A stretch of 25,645 nucleotides of DNA from an uncultured Spirochaetaceae bacterium (GCA_902797925.1 CADBUT010000419.1:1-25645); one strand, 5' to 3'. Shown: positions 1 through 6,810, counted from the first letter of the stretch. Notes: generated from the sequence alone by a model not told the origin. Made by a program: numbers and translations.

Positions 1-72
1 GCAAAAAGCCTTGAATCATTTAGAAAAGCAAAAGAAGAAGCAGACAAACTTTACGTTGAGCATGTAAGATAA
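1..72 (+). CDS. 3' end of an unidentified gene (partial)
   Basis: Frame 1 is open from the window edge to a TAA at 70-72 and encodes 23 residues rich in Lys, Glu and Ala, helical in character and ending in EHVR. The next gene starts only 5 nt later on the same strand, which suggests one transcript. There is too little sequence to assign a family. It could also be a chance open frame, but codon use and the tight spacing favour a real C-terminus. Confidence 0.5.
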   Translation, partial: AKSLESFRKAKEEADKLYVEHVR

Positions 73-77
73 ATCGT

Positions 78-884
78 ATGGGCAAAAAAGATAAGAATAA
101 GCAGACAGGCGCAGAATTATTCGACGCATATTATTCAGAGCTTTTCGGTGAAAGATGGAACACATTACGCGCCGCCTTGCTTGGCGAGCCGCGTCAGATT
201 GGCTATTCAAAAAATCTTCTCAAGACATATTACCTTGATGCGGGCAGCGTAAGGGCGGCGAAGGCTTTGCCTCTTGACGGCGCAGAAAAAACCGCAGATT
301 TTTGTGCAGCGCCCGGTGGCAAGTCTCTAGTTATTGCGTCGTCAATGCCAGACGGCGCAACTTTAGTCTCAAACGAACGTTCGCGCGACCGCAAGAACAG
401 GCTTGTAAAGGTGCTCGACGAGCATCTGCCAGAAGAAATACGCAGCCGTGTTTCTGTTTCAGGCTTTGACGCCGGCCGCTGGTGCAATTATGAGCGCGAA
501 GCTTATGACAGAATCTTGCTCGATGCGCCGTGCTCGTCTGAAAGGCACGTGCTTGCTGACCCGAAATATCTTGCGCAGTGGTCCCCTGCGCGCATACGCA
601 ATCTTGCCGTTGCGCAATGGGCCTTGCTTTCTTCGGCGTTCCTCGTGCTGAAAAATGGCGGCTTTATGGTCTATTCAACATGCGCGCTCGCCCAAGCTGA
701 AAATGACGGCGTAATCCAGAAGCTTTTGAAAAAATACCCCGGTGCGTCTGTAGTTGCACTGCCGGAGATCGACCCTGACGGCTTATGCAACGGCGAAAAG
801 ACTGAATACGGAATTCATGTGCTGCCAGACAGACAGAAAGGTGCAGGTCCGTTATATTTTGCTTTGATACACAAAGAATTTTAG
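78..884 (+). CDS. NOL1/NOP2/sun-family m5C RNA methyltransferase
   Basis: This 268-residue protein is a SAM-dependent cytosine-C5 RNA methyltransferase, probably acting on rRNA or tRNA. SAM-binding motif I is seen at about residues 72-83 (ADFCAAPGGKS). The motif IV loop DAPCSSERH (149-157) carries Cys152, and motif VI YSTC (199-202) carries Cys202. In this family one cysteine attacks C6 of cytosine and the other releases the product. The protein is close to a bare catalytic core, with no room for the NusB-like or PUA-like extensions of RsmB or RsmF. The SSERH form of motif IV departs from the usual bacterial SGTG and resembles the eukaryotic NSUN4 type. The target base cannot be told from sequence. 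The ATG follows the upstream stop by 5 nt and has only a weak Shine-Dalgarno. Confidence 0.88.
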   Translation: MGKKDKNKQTGAELFDAYYSELFGERWNTLRAALLGEPRQIGYSKNLLKTYYLDAGSVRAAKALPLDGAEKTADFCAAPGGKSLVIASSMPDGATLVSNERSRDRKNRLVKVLDEHLPEEIRSRVSVSGFDAGRWCNYEREAYDRILLDAPCSSERHVLADPKYLAQWSPARIRNLAVAQWALLSSAFLVLKNGGFMVYSTCALAQAENDGVIQKLLKKYPGASVVALPEIDPDGLCNGEKTEYGIHVLPDRQKGAGPLYFALIHKEF

Positions 885-913
885 TCATTAATTATGGACG
901 AAATCATCTATAT

Positions 914-921
914 GGTATAGA
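914..921 (+). promoter_or_regulatory. Possible extended -10 promoter for the HD-GYP gene
   Basis: TGG followed by TATAGA at 916-921 fits an extended -10 element. No good -35 is present at 17-18 bp (TTATGG at 892-897 is poor). Transcription would start near 928, just before the GGGTGA ribosome-binding sequence at 931-936. Confidence 0.35.
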
Positions 922-939
922 ATCATCTTTGGGTGAAAT

Positions 940-2175
940 ATGTCCAATACGTCTAGTGCTAGAGAAGAAAAATTAAAACGAATCATTGAGCTCGAAAAGG
1001 TCTTGAACGAGATTCAGGATATTGACGTTTTGCTTGAACGCATTCTTACTGAAGCCAGGAACATCGTGCATGCAGACGCCGGTTCTATCTACGTCTATGA
1101 GCATGGTATGCTTGGTATCCGTTATGGTCAGAACGAAACTCAGCAGAAAAAGCTTGCACCCGGACAAAAACTCCCTTACAACTTTTTCACGTTCCCTGTA
1201 AACGAAAAATCTATGTGCGGTTATGCCGTTCTTACAGGTTCAATTCTGAATGTACCTGATGTTTACAATCTTGTTGACAGACCTTTTGTATTCAACAAAC
1301 AGCCGGATACATTGACCGGCTACCGTACAAAAGCAGTTCTTACTGTTCCTTTGAAGACTGCAACAAACAAAGTGCTGGGCGTTCTTCAGATTATAAATCC
1401 GCAGACAGAAGACAATCAGCTTACAGAATTTGATGATGCTTCTGTTTTGTATATAGAGCATTTTGCTACAAGTGCCACACAGGCTCTTGAGCGCGCGCAT
1501 TTGACACGTGCAATGATTTTGCGCATGGTTCAGATGGCAGAGTTCCGCGACCCGAAAGAAACCGGTGCGCATGTAAACCGCGTTTCTAACTACGCTGTAG
1601 AAATCTACGACCACTGGGCTTTTAAGCACAATGTTGCTGTCGCTGAGTCTGAAAAATACAGAGACGCATTGAAGATTGCCGCAATGCTTCACGATGTTGG
1701 CAAAGTAGCCATTTCTGATGTTATTCTTAGAAAGCCTTCAAGACTGACTGACGAAGAGTATAAAATTATCCAGAACCATACATTGATCGGCTCTCGGCTT
1801 TTTGATGATATTCAGTCTCCTTTGGATGCAATGTCGAGGGATGTTGCTCTGCGTCACCACGAACGCTGGGACGGCATGGGCTACCCTGGAAAAATTGACA
1901 TTAATTCCGGTGAACCGCTTGAAATAAATCCTGACACTGGAAAACCGGCAGGTCTCTCTGGAGAAGAAATTCCGCTTGCTGCAAGAATTGTGTCTTTGGC
2001 AGATGTTTTTGATGCTTTGTCTTCAAAGCGCGTCTACAAAGAATCTTGGTCTGAAGTAGAAGTCTTAAACGAGATTCAGTCTCAGGCTGGAAAGCAGTTT
2101 GACCCTGAGCTGGTTATGAGCTTTTTTGAGGTTCTGCCGAATATACGCCAGATTCAGATGGCATGGCCGGATTAA
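940..2175 (+). CDS. GAF domain / HD-GYP cyclic-di-GMP phosphodiesterase
   Basis: The 411-residue cytoplasmic protein has a short N-terminal helix, a GAF sensory domain (about residues 20-185) and a C-terminal HD-GYP domain (about 190-400). The metal-binding HD is H251-D252 in HDVGK, and the signature HHERWDGMGYP is at 306-316 with the GYP intact. These residues are those needed by active HD-GYP enzymes that hydrolyse c-di-GMP to pGpG and GMP. There is no transmembrane segment and no REC domain, so the GAF domain presumably senses a small ligand. In spirochetes c-di-GMP turnover affects motility and host interaction, but that role is inferred here. The gene has its own upstream gap of 55 nt. 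It ends 3 nt from the stop of the convergent hydrolase gene. Confidence 0.93.
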   Translation: MSNTSSAREEKLKRIIELEKVLNEIQDIDVLLERILTEARNIVHADAGSIYVYEHGMLGIRYGQNETQQKKLAPGQKLPYNFFTFPVNEKSMCGYAVLTGSILNVPDVYNLVDRPFVFNKQPDTLTGYRTKAVLTVPLKTATNKVLGVLQIINPQTEDNQLTEFDDASVLYIEHFATSATQALERAHLTRAMILRMVQMAEFRDPKETGAHVNRVSNYAVEIYDHWAFKHNVAVAESEKYRDALKIAAMLHDVGKVAISDVILRKPSRLTDEEYKIIQNHTLIGSRLFDDIQSPLDAMSRDVALRHHERWDGMGYPGKIDINSGEPLEINPDTGKPAGLSGEEIPLAARIVSLADVFDALSSKRVYKESWSEVEVLNEIQSQAGKQFDPELVMSFFEVLPNIRQIQMAWPD

Positions 2176-2178
2176 CCG

Positions 2179-3375
2179 CTATATATTCCACTTTTTCTTA
2201 AAATCATCGCTTATTTCGCTGAACACCGGCATGTTTTGCTTTGCAGACGATAAAAGCTGTTTAAAAATCTTAAGTACTGCGCTTCTCGTTTCAGGGTCTA
2301 TTCTTGCCAGAGCCTTGATTACGGCACTTGATTTTTTAAGCCAGTTATCAGACAAATCTGACAATGTACGTGCTTCTGTTGCGTAGAGCACTTCAAAAAG
2401 CGTGTCTATAAACATTTCGCGCTGGCTGTTGTCAAGCTGCTCAAGCCAGTCCTTAATTGTTGAGTCAATAAATTTGCTGTCGTTTGTAAGCCCGTCAACC
2501 TTTACAAATGCTTTAGCCGTTACAAACCATGTAAACGGATCGTGCTGAAAAATGCCCATTGATTCCGAGCTTTTAATTTCAATACATTCTTCGCGGTGGT
2601 TGAATAAAATGCCGACAACAGAAGACTGGGGCAGGTAAGTTGTAAGCTTCGGCAGCATTGCTGTAAATTCGGCAGACTGAAGAATGTTCTGCTCAAAGCC
2701 AGGACCGTCAAAGTTATAGACTTTTGTTATCTGCTTCTGCGTCTTAGCATCGCAGAAAACAGAGGAATAAATCGCAAGGTTGCCGCCTTTTGAGTGACCG
2801 CCTACAATAAGACTGCGCTTTTTATTTGCATTTGCACATGCTGTAAGATATGCTACGGCGTCTTTTTGCGCCGGTACAGGCGACATAAACGCCATGTTAA
2901 AGTCTTCTTTCCAGCCGACAATCGTGCCGTCTGTGCCTCTAAAAGCGATGAAAGCATTGTTTTTGGCAAATTCAAAGGTTATGGCGGCAAACTGCTTTTC
3001 GGTTATGTCATCTGTGTGAGAGCTGAAGCCCGAAACAAGCACCTCGCCGAAGCGGCCCGTGGCGGCAGCTTCCTTTAAAAATGGAAAATTGTCTTTACCC
3101 ATTGTCTCGCTGTTCTTTTTGCGCTGTTCAAAATCTGGCGCATTCTCGAACATTGCCGCGGCATCTTTCAGGCGCATTGGCTTTGCAAATGATTCACTTA
3201 CAATTGAAGAGTAGTCAAGATAAGAAAGCTGACAGAAAATAAGACAGTCAACCTCGTTTATAGGAGATGCTTCAAATGAAAGGTCTCCGCGCCAGTCAAA
3301 ATACTCTGATATAGTATTAATCTGACTGGTATGGTTTTTTTCAAAGTTTTCAGACAGCACTGTTACCGCCCCCAA
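2179..3375 (-). CDS. DUF2974 (Mbeg1-like) lipase-like alpha/beta hydrolase
   Basis: This 398-residue protein has the class-3-lipase-like fold of the DUF2974 family. Evidence is the AFIAFRGTDG strand-turn at 141-150, the nucleophile elbow GHSKG at 193-197 with Ser195, NFDGPGF at 221-227, and a candidate catalytic His278 in QHDP. The N-terminal YFDWRGDLSFE segment is typical of the family. No signal peptide is seen, so it is probably a cytoplasmic hydrolase; its substrate is unknown. The assigned start is a TTG overlapped by AAAGGA only 2 nt upstream, which is a poor spacing. A GTG five codons downstream (first base at 3360) is an alternative, and neither choice changes the domain. The upstream membrane-protein gene ends 6 nt before, so the two probably form an operon. 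Confidence 0.8.
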   Translation of the reverse strand: MGAVTVLSENFEKNHTSQINTISEYFDWRGDLSFEASPINEVDCLIFCQLSYLDYSSIVSESFAKPMRLKDAAAMFENAPDFEQRKKNSETMGKDNFPFLKEAAATGRFGEVLVSGFSSHTDDITEKQFAAITFEFAKNNAFIAFRGTDGTIVGWKEDFNMAFMSPVPAQKDAVAYLTACANANKKRSLIVGGHSKGGNLAIYSSVFCDAKTQKQITKVYNFDGPGFEQNILQSAEFTAMLPKLTTYLPQSSVVGILFNHREECIEIKSSESMGIFQHDPFTWFVTAKAFVKVDGLTNDSKFIDSTIKDWLEQLDNSQREMFIDTLFEVLYATEARTLSDLSDNWLKKSSAVIKALARIDPETRSAVLKIFKQLLSSAKQNMPVFSEISDDFKKKWNI

Positions 3376-3381
3376 AATCCT

Positions 3382-4065
3382 TTACATTTCAGATGGTTCT
3401 GCTGTTTCAGATGCTTTTGTTGCAGAGCGGGCAAGTATAGGAAATGCCACAAACGAGAGAAAAAGATAAACTATTGATAATGTTACCCAAATCTGGGCAT
3501 CTGCACCCAAAAACCATGCAGTTTCAATAAAAGTTGGAATAAAGTACATAAACAGAAAAAGCGGTATTGCTATAATTGTTTTTGCAGTTCCTTTGCCAGA
3601 AGCTGCCGGTTTTACGAGCGAAAAGATGTTGTACGCCGCAACACACAACGCAAACTGAAGAACCGGTCTTATGAGCAGAAGAAACAGAGAAAGCGTGGTG
3701 TATCTTTGAATTATAAAATAAGGCAGCTGTATTGTGTAAAAACCGAAAAGAATATATGTAAAAGTTCTTAACTTGTATGCTAATGATTCCCTGAAGAAAA
3801 TGACGAACGGAATAAAACAGAGCAGAAAAGGTATGATTACTTCTGCAATACACAGCGACAAAAATTCTTTAACATAATTATAGACGGCAAAATGTACCGG
3901 AAGAAAGAAAATCCAGTCGCATGTGCAGTACAGTGCACCAAGAACAAGCCCCCAAAAAGATAAAAAGCATGCTGTATGTTTGTTTGGAAAAAGAACATCA
4001 CGAGAAAAACCATTAGTAAAAAACAGGGCTGCCGCCGGAAAAAGAATCAACATAAATAATTTCAT
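3382..4065 (-). CDS. Polytopic membrane protein of unknown function
   Basis: The 227-residue protein is very hydrophobic, with about six or seven predicted membrane spans (roughly residues 2-20, 33-55, 70-92, 100-121, 124-146, 162-185 and 191-212). It has a short polar C-terminus rich in Ser, Thr and Glu. I recognise no catalytic motif or family. It is the first gene of a probable two-gene operon with the downstream lipase-like hydrolase. The ATG has no Shine-Dalgarno, and a promoter -10 lies 6 nt before it, suggesting a leaderless message. Aromatic residues (Phe, Tyr, Trp) are abundant throughout. Confidence 0.72.
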   Translation of the reverse strand: MKLFMLILFPAAALFFTNGFSRDVLFPNKHTACFLSFWGLVLGALYCTCDWIFFLPVHFAVYNYVKEFLSLCIAEVIIPFLLCFIPFVIFFRESLAYKLRTFTYILFGFYTIQLPYFIIQRYTTLSLFLLLIRPVLQFALCVAAYNIFSLVKPAASGKGTAKTIIAIPLFLFMYFIPTFIETAWFLGADAQIWVTLSIVYLFLSFVAFPILARSATKASETAEPSEM

Positions 4066-4071
4066 GTCTAT

Positions 4072-4100
4072 AAAATAGCATAAAGTTGAACGGCTTACAA
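4072..4100 (-). promoter_or_regulatory. Promoter of the membrane-protein gene, apparently leaderless
   Basis: Read on the minus strand: -35 TTGTAA (4095-4100), 17-bp spacer, extended -10 TGC-TATTTT (hexamer 4072-4077). Only 6 nt separate the -10 from the ATG at 4065-4063, so transcription should start at or next to the start codon. It overlaps the oppositely directed infC promoter. Confidence 0.5.
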
Positions 4101-4114
4101 GAAGCTAGTATAAT
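4086..4114 (+). promoter_or_regulatory. Sigma-70 promoter of the infC-rpmI-rplT operon
   Basis: TTGAAC at 4086-4091, a 17-bp spacer and a perfect TATAAT at 4109-4114. The predicted start near 4121 leaves a leader of about 217 nt before infC. The site interleaves with the divergent promoter at 4072-4100, so the two probably compete for polymerase. Confidence 0.7.
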
Positions 4115-4120
4115 GTATGT

Positions 4121-4337
4121 TGATTGAGAAAAGGCTTTTTGCTGTTTTACTTTGCTCATAGTTACAATAGATCTTTCTAATTTAACAGCTGCACTTTTCG
4201 CCGATTGAACTATATTAGTAAATAAAGCTACTGCGAAAAGAAAAAATCTGTTACCCTATAGACATTTTTCATCAAAATCTGTTAATATATTTTACATGCT
4301 TTGTAAATAAGTACGGATTTTACCGTGCATAGGAGGA
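4121..4337 (+). promoter_or_regulatory. Structured infC mRNA leader
   Basis: Three hairpins can be drawn. CTTTTCGC (4194-4201) pairs with GCGAAAAG (4235-4242). TTTACA (4291-4296) pairs with TGTAAA (4302-4307). GTACGG (4311-4316) pairs with CCGTGC (4323-4328), including one G-U pair and ending 2 nt before the AGGAGG. An 11-nt direct repeat AAAATCTGTTA lies at 4245-4255 and 4274-4284. infC-rpmI-rplT leaders are autoregulated by L20 in other bacteria; that this one binds L20 is inference. No terminator-type U-run follows the last stem, so control, if any, would more likely be translational. Confidence 0.5.
4331..4336 (+). promoter_or_regulatory. Strong ribosome-binding site that sets the infC start
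   Basis: AGGAGG is a full Shine-Dalgarno. It is followed by two TTG codons at 4338 and 4341 with no in-frame ATG near, so initiation is at a TTG. The TTG at 4341 has 4 nt of spacing and that at 4338 only 1, so 4341 is favoured. Confidence 0.7.
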
Positions 4338-4340
4338 TTG

Positions 4341-4859
4341 TTGGCAGACAAAGGATTGCGGGTTAATGAACAGATCCGCGTGCGTGAGGTCAGACTCATA
4401 GACAGTGAGGGGGAACAAAAAGGGATAGTTCCCACCATTGAGGCTCTTAAAATGGCCAGGGAAAACGAGCTTGATCTTGTGGAAGTTGCACCAAATGCAA
4501 ATCCACCGGTTTGCAAAATTCTTGATTACGGTAAATATCGTTTTGAAATGGAGAAGAAGCTCCGTGACTCCAAGAAAAACCAGAAAGTACTTAAACTTAA
4601 AGAGATCCGTATGCAGCCAAAAATTGCAGACGGTGACATTGAGTTCAAATCAAAGCACATTAAAGAATTTCTTGCTGAAGGTAATAAGGTAAAAGTAACG
4701 GTGCGTTTTCGGGGACGCGAACTTGCTCATACCGATCTCGGTTTAGATGTTCTGAATCAAGTACTAGAACGCATTGAGGGTGAGTATGTCATGGAAAAAC
4801 AGCCTGCTATGGAAGGCCGTTTTATGTCAATGACTCTTGCGCCGAAAGCGAAGAAATGA
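4341..4859 (+). CDS. infC: Translation initiation factor IF-3
   Basis: IF-3 binds the 30S subunit, keeps 50S away and checks the start codon and initiator tRNA. The 172-residue product (173 if the previous TTG is used) has the N-terminal domain with the family VREVRLIDSEG and LVEVAPNANPPVCKILDYGK segments, a basic linker helix and the C-terminal RNA-binding domain ending in MSMTLAPK. The length is normal. Use of a non-ATG start (TTG) is characteristic of infC, because IF-3 discriminates against poor start codons and so limits its own synthesis. The gene heads an operon: its TGA overlaps the Shine-Dalgarno of rpmI, and rplT and the division genes follow on the same strand. Confidence 0.97.
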   Translation: MADKGLRVNEQIRVREVRLIDSEGEQKGIVPTIEALKMARENELDLVEVAPNANPPVCKILDYGKYRFEMEKKLRDSKKNQKVLKLKEIRMQPKIADGDIEFKSKHIKEFLAEGNKVKVTVRFRGRELAHTDLGLDVLNQVLERIEGEYVMEKQPAMEGRFMSMTLAPKAKK

Positions 4860-4869
4860 GGTTAGATCT

Positions 4870-5070
4870 ATGCCAAAGATGAAATCAAAGCGCGCTGCCG
4901 CAAAACGTTTTTCATTGACTGGAACTGGAAAAGTTAAGTACAAGAAAATGAATCTCCGCCATATTCTTACAAAAAAGGATAAGAAGCGTAAGAGACAGCT
5001 GCGTGCAGCCGGTATTCTTGCTGAATCAGAAGCAAGAAGAATGCGCAAACAGCTTATACCTTATAGCTGA
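4870..5070 (+). CDS. rpmI: Ribosomal protein L35 (bL35)
   Basis: The 66-residue basic protein begins MPKMKSKRAAAKRF and contains the KRKRQLR core, both typical of bL35, a late-assembling 50S protein. The family length is about 65. The start at 4870 is chosen over an in-frame ATG at 4837 because MPKMK is the conserved N-terminus and GAGG at 4858-4861 is correctly spaced. That ribosome-binding site overlaps the infC stop codon, indicating translational coupling. Confidence 0.97.
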   Translation: MPKMKSKRAAAKRFSLTGTGKVKYKKMNLRHILTKKDKKRKRQLRAAGILAESEARRMRKQLIPYS

Positions 5071-5090
5071 TAAAGGTAAAGAAATTTAAG

Positions 5091-5107
5091 GCGGCAGCTT
5101 AGGCCGC
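5091..5107 (+). other. Small hairpin between rpmI and rplT
   Basis: GCGGC (5091-5095) can pair with GCCGC (5103-5107) across a 7-nt loop. It lies 8-24 nt before the rplT ribosome-binding site AAGGAG (5115-5120). It lacks a U-run, so it is not a terminator; it could affect mRNA processing or rplT translation. Confidence 0.35.
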
Positions 5108-5127
5108 TCATTCTAAGGAGATTATAT

Positions 5128-5487
5128 ATGTCTAGAGCTATAGACGGAACAAAGCGTAAGGAACGCCGCAAGAAGATTCTTAAACTTGCTAAAGGTTTCC
5201 GCGGCAGACGCGGAACAAACTATAAAGCTGCAAAAGATGCCGTAACACAGGCATTGTCAGATGCTTATGTAGGACGCCGCGACAAAAAAGGCGATATGCG
5301 CTCTTTGTGGATTTCGCGTTTGAATGCAGCATGCCGCGCAGAAGGCATCACATATTCACGCTTCATTGAGGGTTTGACAAAAGCCAACGTAATTATCAAC
5401 CGCAAGGCATTGTCAAATATGGCCATTGAAGATCCTGCAGCTTTTAAAGAAGTTGTAGCTGTTGCAAAAAAAGCAATTGGAGCATAA
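5128..5487 (+). CDS. rplT: Ribosomal protein L20 (bL20)
   Basis: The 119-residue basic protein is bL20, an early-binding 50S assembly protein that contacts 23S rRNA. It shows the long basic N-terminal helix region with RRKKILKLAKGFRGRRG, and the globular domain with LWISRLNAACR and the NRKALSNMA segment. The length matches the family (about 115-120). A good AAGGAG lies 7 nt before the ATG. In characterised operons L20 represses infC-rpmI-rplT by binding its mRNA; a leader with hairpins is present upstream of infC here. Confidence 0.97.
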   Translation: MSRAIDGTKRKERRKKILKLAKGFRGRRGTNYKAAKDAVTQALSDAYVGRRDKKGDMRSLWISRLNAACRAEGITYSRFIEGLTKANVIINRKALSNMAIEDPAAFKEVVAVAKKAIGA

Positions 5488-5490
5488 CAC

Positions 5491-5967
5491 ATGATTTCAC
5501 TCGATCAGGTTCAGCTTCTTGAACATAAAGTAGAAACAGCAGTAGCAAAAATCGCAGACTTGCAGAAAGAAAATGATTTTTTGCGCAACAAGTTTTCTGA
5601 ACTCAAGGTTCAGTATGATGAAATGCAGAAAGCAAATGTAGAGCTTTCCGCAAAAGTTTCTCTTTTTGAGCAGAACCAGCCTACGATCGAAAGTGGAATT
5701 ATGAAAGCTCTTGAGCGTTTGAACAATATTGAAGATTCTGTTCTGCGTGTAAGCGGTGGCAGCATTGAATCATCGGTTACAATGCCGGAACAGAATTTGG
5801 CTGCTAAGCCTTCTAATGAAAGTGCAGGCGCTCAGCCGGCAACACAGTTTGTTGCCAGTGCTCAGCCTGCACAAAACTCACCTTCTATAGACCCATTTTC
5901 AACGATTACTTCTTCGGTAGCACAGCAGAAAGCACCCGGAGAAACACAGCAGCTTGATATTTTTTAA
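5491..5967 (+). CDS. ZapB-like coiled-coil division protein with a QLDIF C-terminus
   Basis: The 158-residue protein has an N-terminal coiled coil (about residues 3-65, heptad-like with Leu, Val and Lys/Glu) and a short helix near 70-86. A Ser/Ala/Gln/Pro-rich, probably disordered stretch (about 95-150) follows, then an abrupt hydrophobic C-terminus QQLDIF. Coiled-coil composition and immediate linkage to zapA suggest a ZapB-like Z-ring-associated protein. E. coli ZapB is much shorter (about 80 residues) and lacks the tail, so homology is uncertain. The terminal QLDIF resembles a beta sliding-clamp-binding pentapeptide. The gene starts 3 nt after rplT, with GGAG 9 nt upstream. Confidence 0.6.
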   Translation: MISLDQVQLLEHKVETAVAKIADLQKENDFLRNKFSELKVQYDEMQKANVELSAKVSLFEQNQPTIESGIMKALERLNNIEDSVLRVSGGSIESSVTMPEQNLAAKPSNESAGAQPATQFVASAQPAQNSPSIDPFSTITSSVAQQKAPGETQQLDIF

Positions 5968-5977
5968 GGCTTAAGCG

Positions 5978-6283
5978 ATGGCAAAAGGAACCCTTCAGAT
6001 AAATCTTTTAGGAACTTCTTTTTCGATTCAGGCTGATGAAGATTCGTTATATCTTGAAAAATTACTTGCTCATTATAAAGAAACAGTTGATGGCTTAATT
6101 CAGTCTACTGACTTAAAAGAGCCTTTGAAAATTGCAATTTTAGCCGGAATTATGATAACCGATGAGCTTGCAAAAGAGCGCCGCAATGTTCCTAATACAG
6201 ATACGCTGATGGTTAATGCCGAGCTGAGTGAAGCAGAGAAGATTGTTCTGCAATTAACTAAAAAAATCGATCAGGTTTTATAA
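5978..6283 (+). CDS. zapA: Cell division protein ZapA
   Basis: The 101-residue protein fits ZapA, which crosslinks FtsZ protofilaments at mid-cell. The N-terminal beta-rich head includes LQINLLGTSFSIQADED and the YLEKLLAHYKETVD helix. The AILAGIMITDELAKER segment starts the C-terminal dimerising coiled coil. The length is typical (about 85-110). It follows the coiled-coil gene by 10 nt, with AAGG at 5966-5969 as ribosome-binding site, and is 4 nt before the next gene. Placement behind a ribosomal-protein operon links Z-ring factors to growth-related transcription. Confidence 0.85.
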   Translation: MAKGTLQINLLGTSFSIQADEDSLYLEKLLAHYKETVDGLIQSTDLKEPLKIAILAGIMITDELAKERRNVPNTDTLMVNAELSEAEKIVLQLTKKIDQVL

Positions 6284-6287
6284 CTGC

Positions 6288-6767
6288 ATGGACACAAAAA
6301 AATTCCGTATTTGGATAGATGCGGACTCATGTCCGGTACAGGTGCGCGATTTGACTGTCCGCTTTGCACTAAGACTGAAAATCCCTTTAAAATTTGTAGC
6401 AAATCACGACATTCCGTTTAAGAAAAATGAGCTTTTTGAGATGATTGTCTGTGAAAACGAAAAAGATGCCGCAGACAATTACATAGTTGAAAATGCAAAT
6501 CCCGAAGACCTTGTAATCACAAGGGATATACCTCTTGCTTCCCGTCTTGTTGACAAAAAAATTGCCGTAATAAACGACCGCGGCTGTGTTTTTACAGAAA
6601 CAAATATCGCGGAAAAATTAGCTACAAGAAATCTGCACTACATGCTCATGGAAAACGGTTCGCTGCCAGACATAAAGCGCAGCGGTACTTTCGGCAAAAA
6701 AGAGCTCAATCTTTTTGCCAACAGCCTTGACCGTGAGCTTCAGAAAAAAATAAAAGCATACAATTAA
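6288..6767 (+). CDS. YaiI/YqxD (UPF0178, DUF188) family protein
   Basis: The 159-residue protein begins with RIWIDADSCPVQVRD, the acidic metal-site-like motif of UPF0178. It also has the family segments FVANHDIP, DAADNYIVENA, DLVITRDIPLA and NDRG. The fold belongs to the PIN/NYN-like group, and conserved aspartates suggest a possible RNase, but no activity is established to my knowledge. The length is normal (about 150). It has no clear Shine-Dalgarno and lies 4 nt after zapA, so coupling is likely. It appears to be the last gene of the infC transcript; no terminator hairpin is evident after it. Confidence 0.9.
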   Translation: MDTKKFRIWIDADSCPVQVRDLTVRFALRLKIPLKFVANHDIPFKKNELFEMIVCENEKDAADNYIVENANPEDLVITRDIPLASRLVDKKIAVINDRGCVFTETNIAEKLATRNLHYMLMENGSLPDIKRSGTFGKKELNLFANSLDRELQKKIKAYN

Positions 6768-6781
6768 CATAATTAAAAAAC

Positions 6782-6810
6782 TTGACATAATGCAAAAAGA
6801 AAAATAGACT
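6782..6810 (+). promoter_or_regulatory. Sigma-70 promoter of the chemotaxis receptor gene
   Basis: A perfect TTGACA at 6782-6787, a 17-bp spacer, and TAGACT at 6805-6810 as a four-of-six -10. The predicted start is near 6817, giving a leader of about 47 nt that ends in the AGGGGA ribosome-binding site (6852-6857). Confidence 0.6.

Noticed and set aside
1240..1692. 150-codon open frame on the minus strand inside the HD-GYP gene
   Set aside because: Fully antisense to a clear conserved protein, no ribosome-binding site, Cys- and Asn-rich translation typical of a shadow frame.
4182..4209. Sigma-28-like TTAA-N16-GCCGATTG in the infC leader
   Set aside because: The -10 matches only six of eight bases, the -35 extension is poor, and a much better sigma-70 promoter is present upstream. 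The sequence is part of a stem-loop.
4837..4869. In-frame ATG extending rpmI upstream
   Set aside because: bL35 proteins begin MPKMK, and the GAGG site fits the ATG at 4870.
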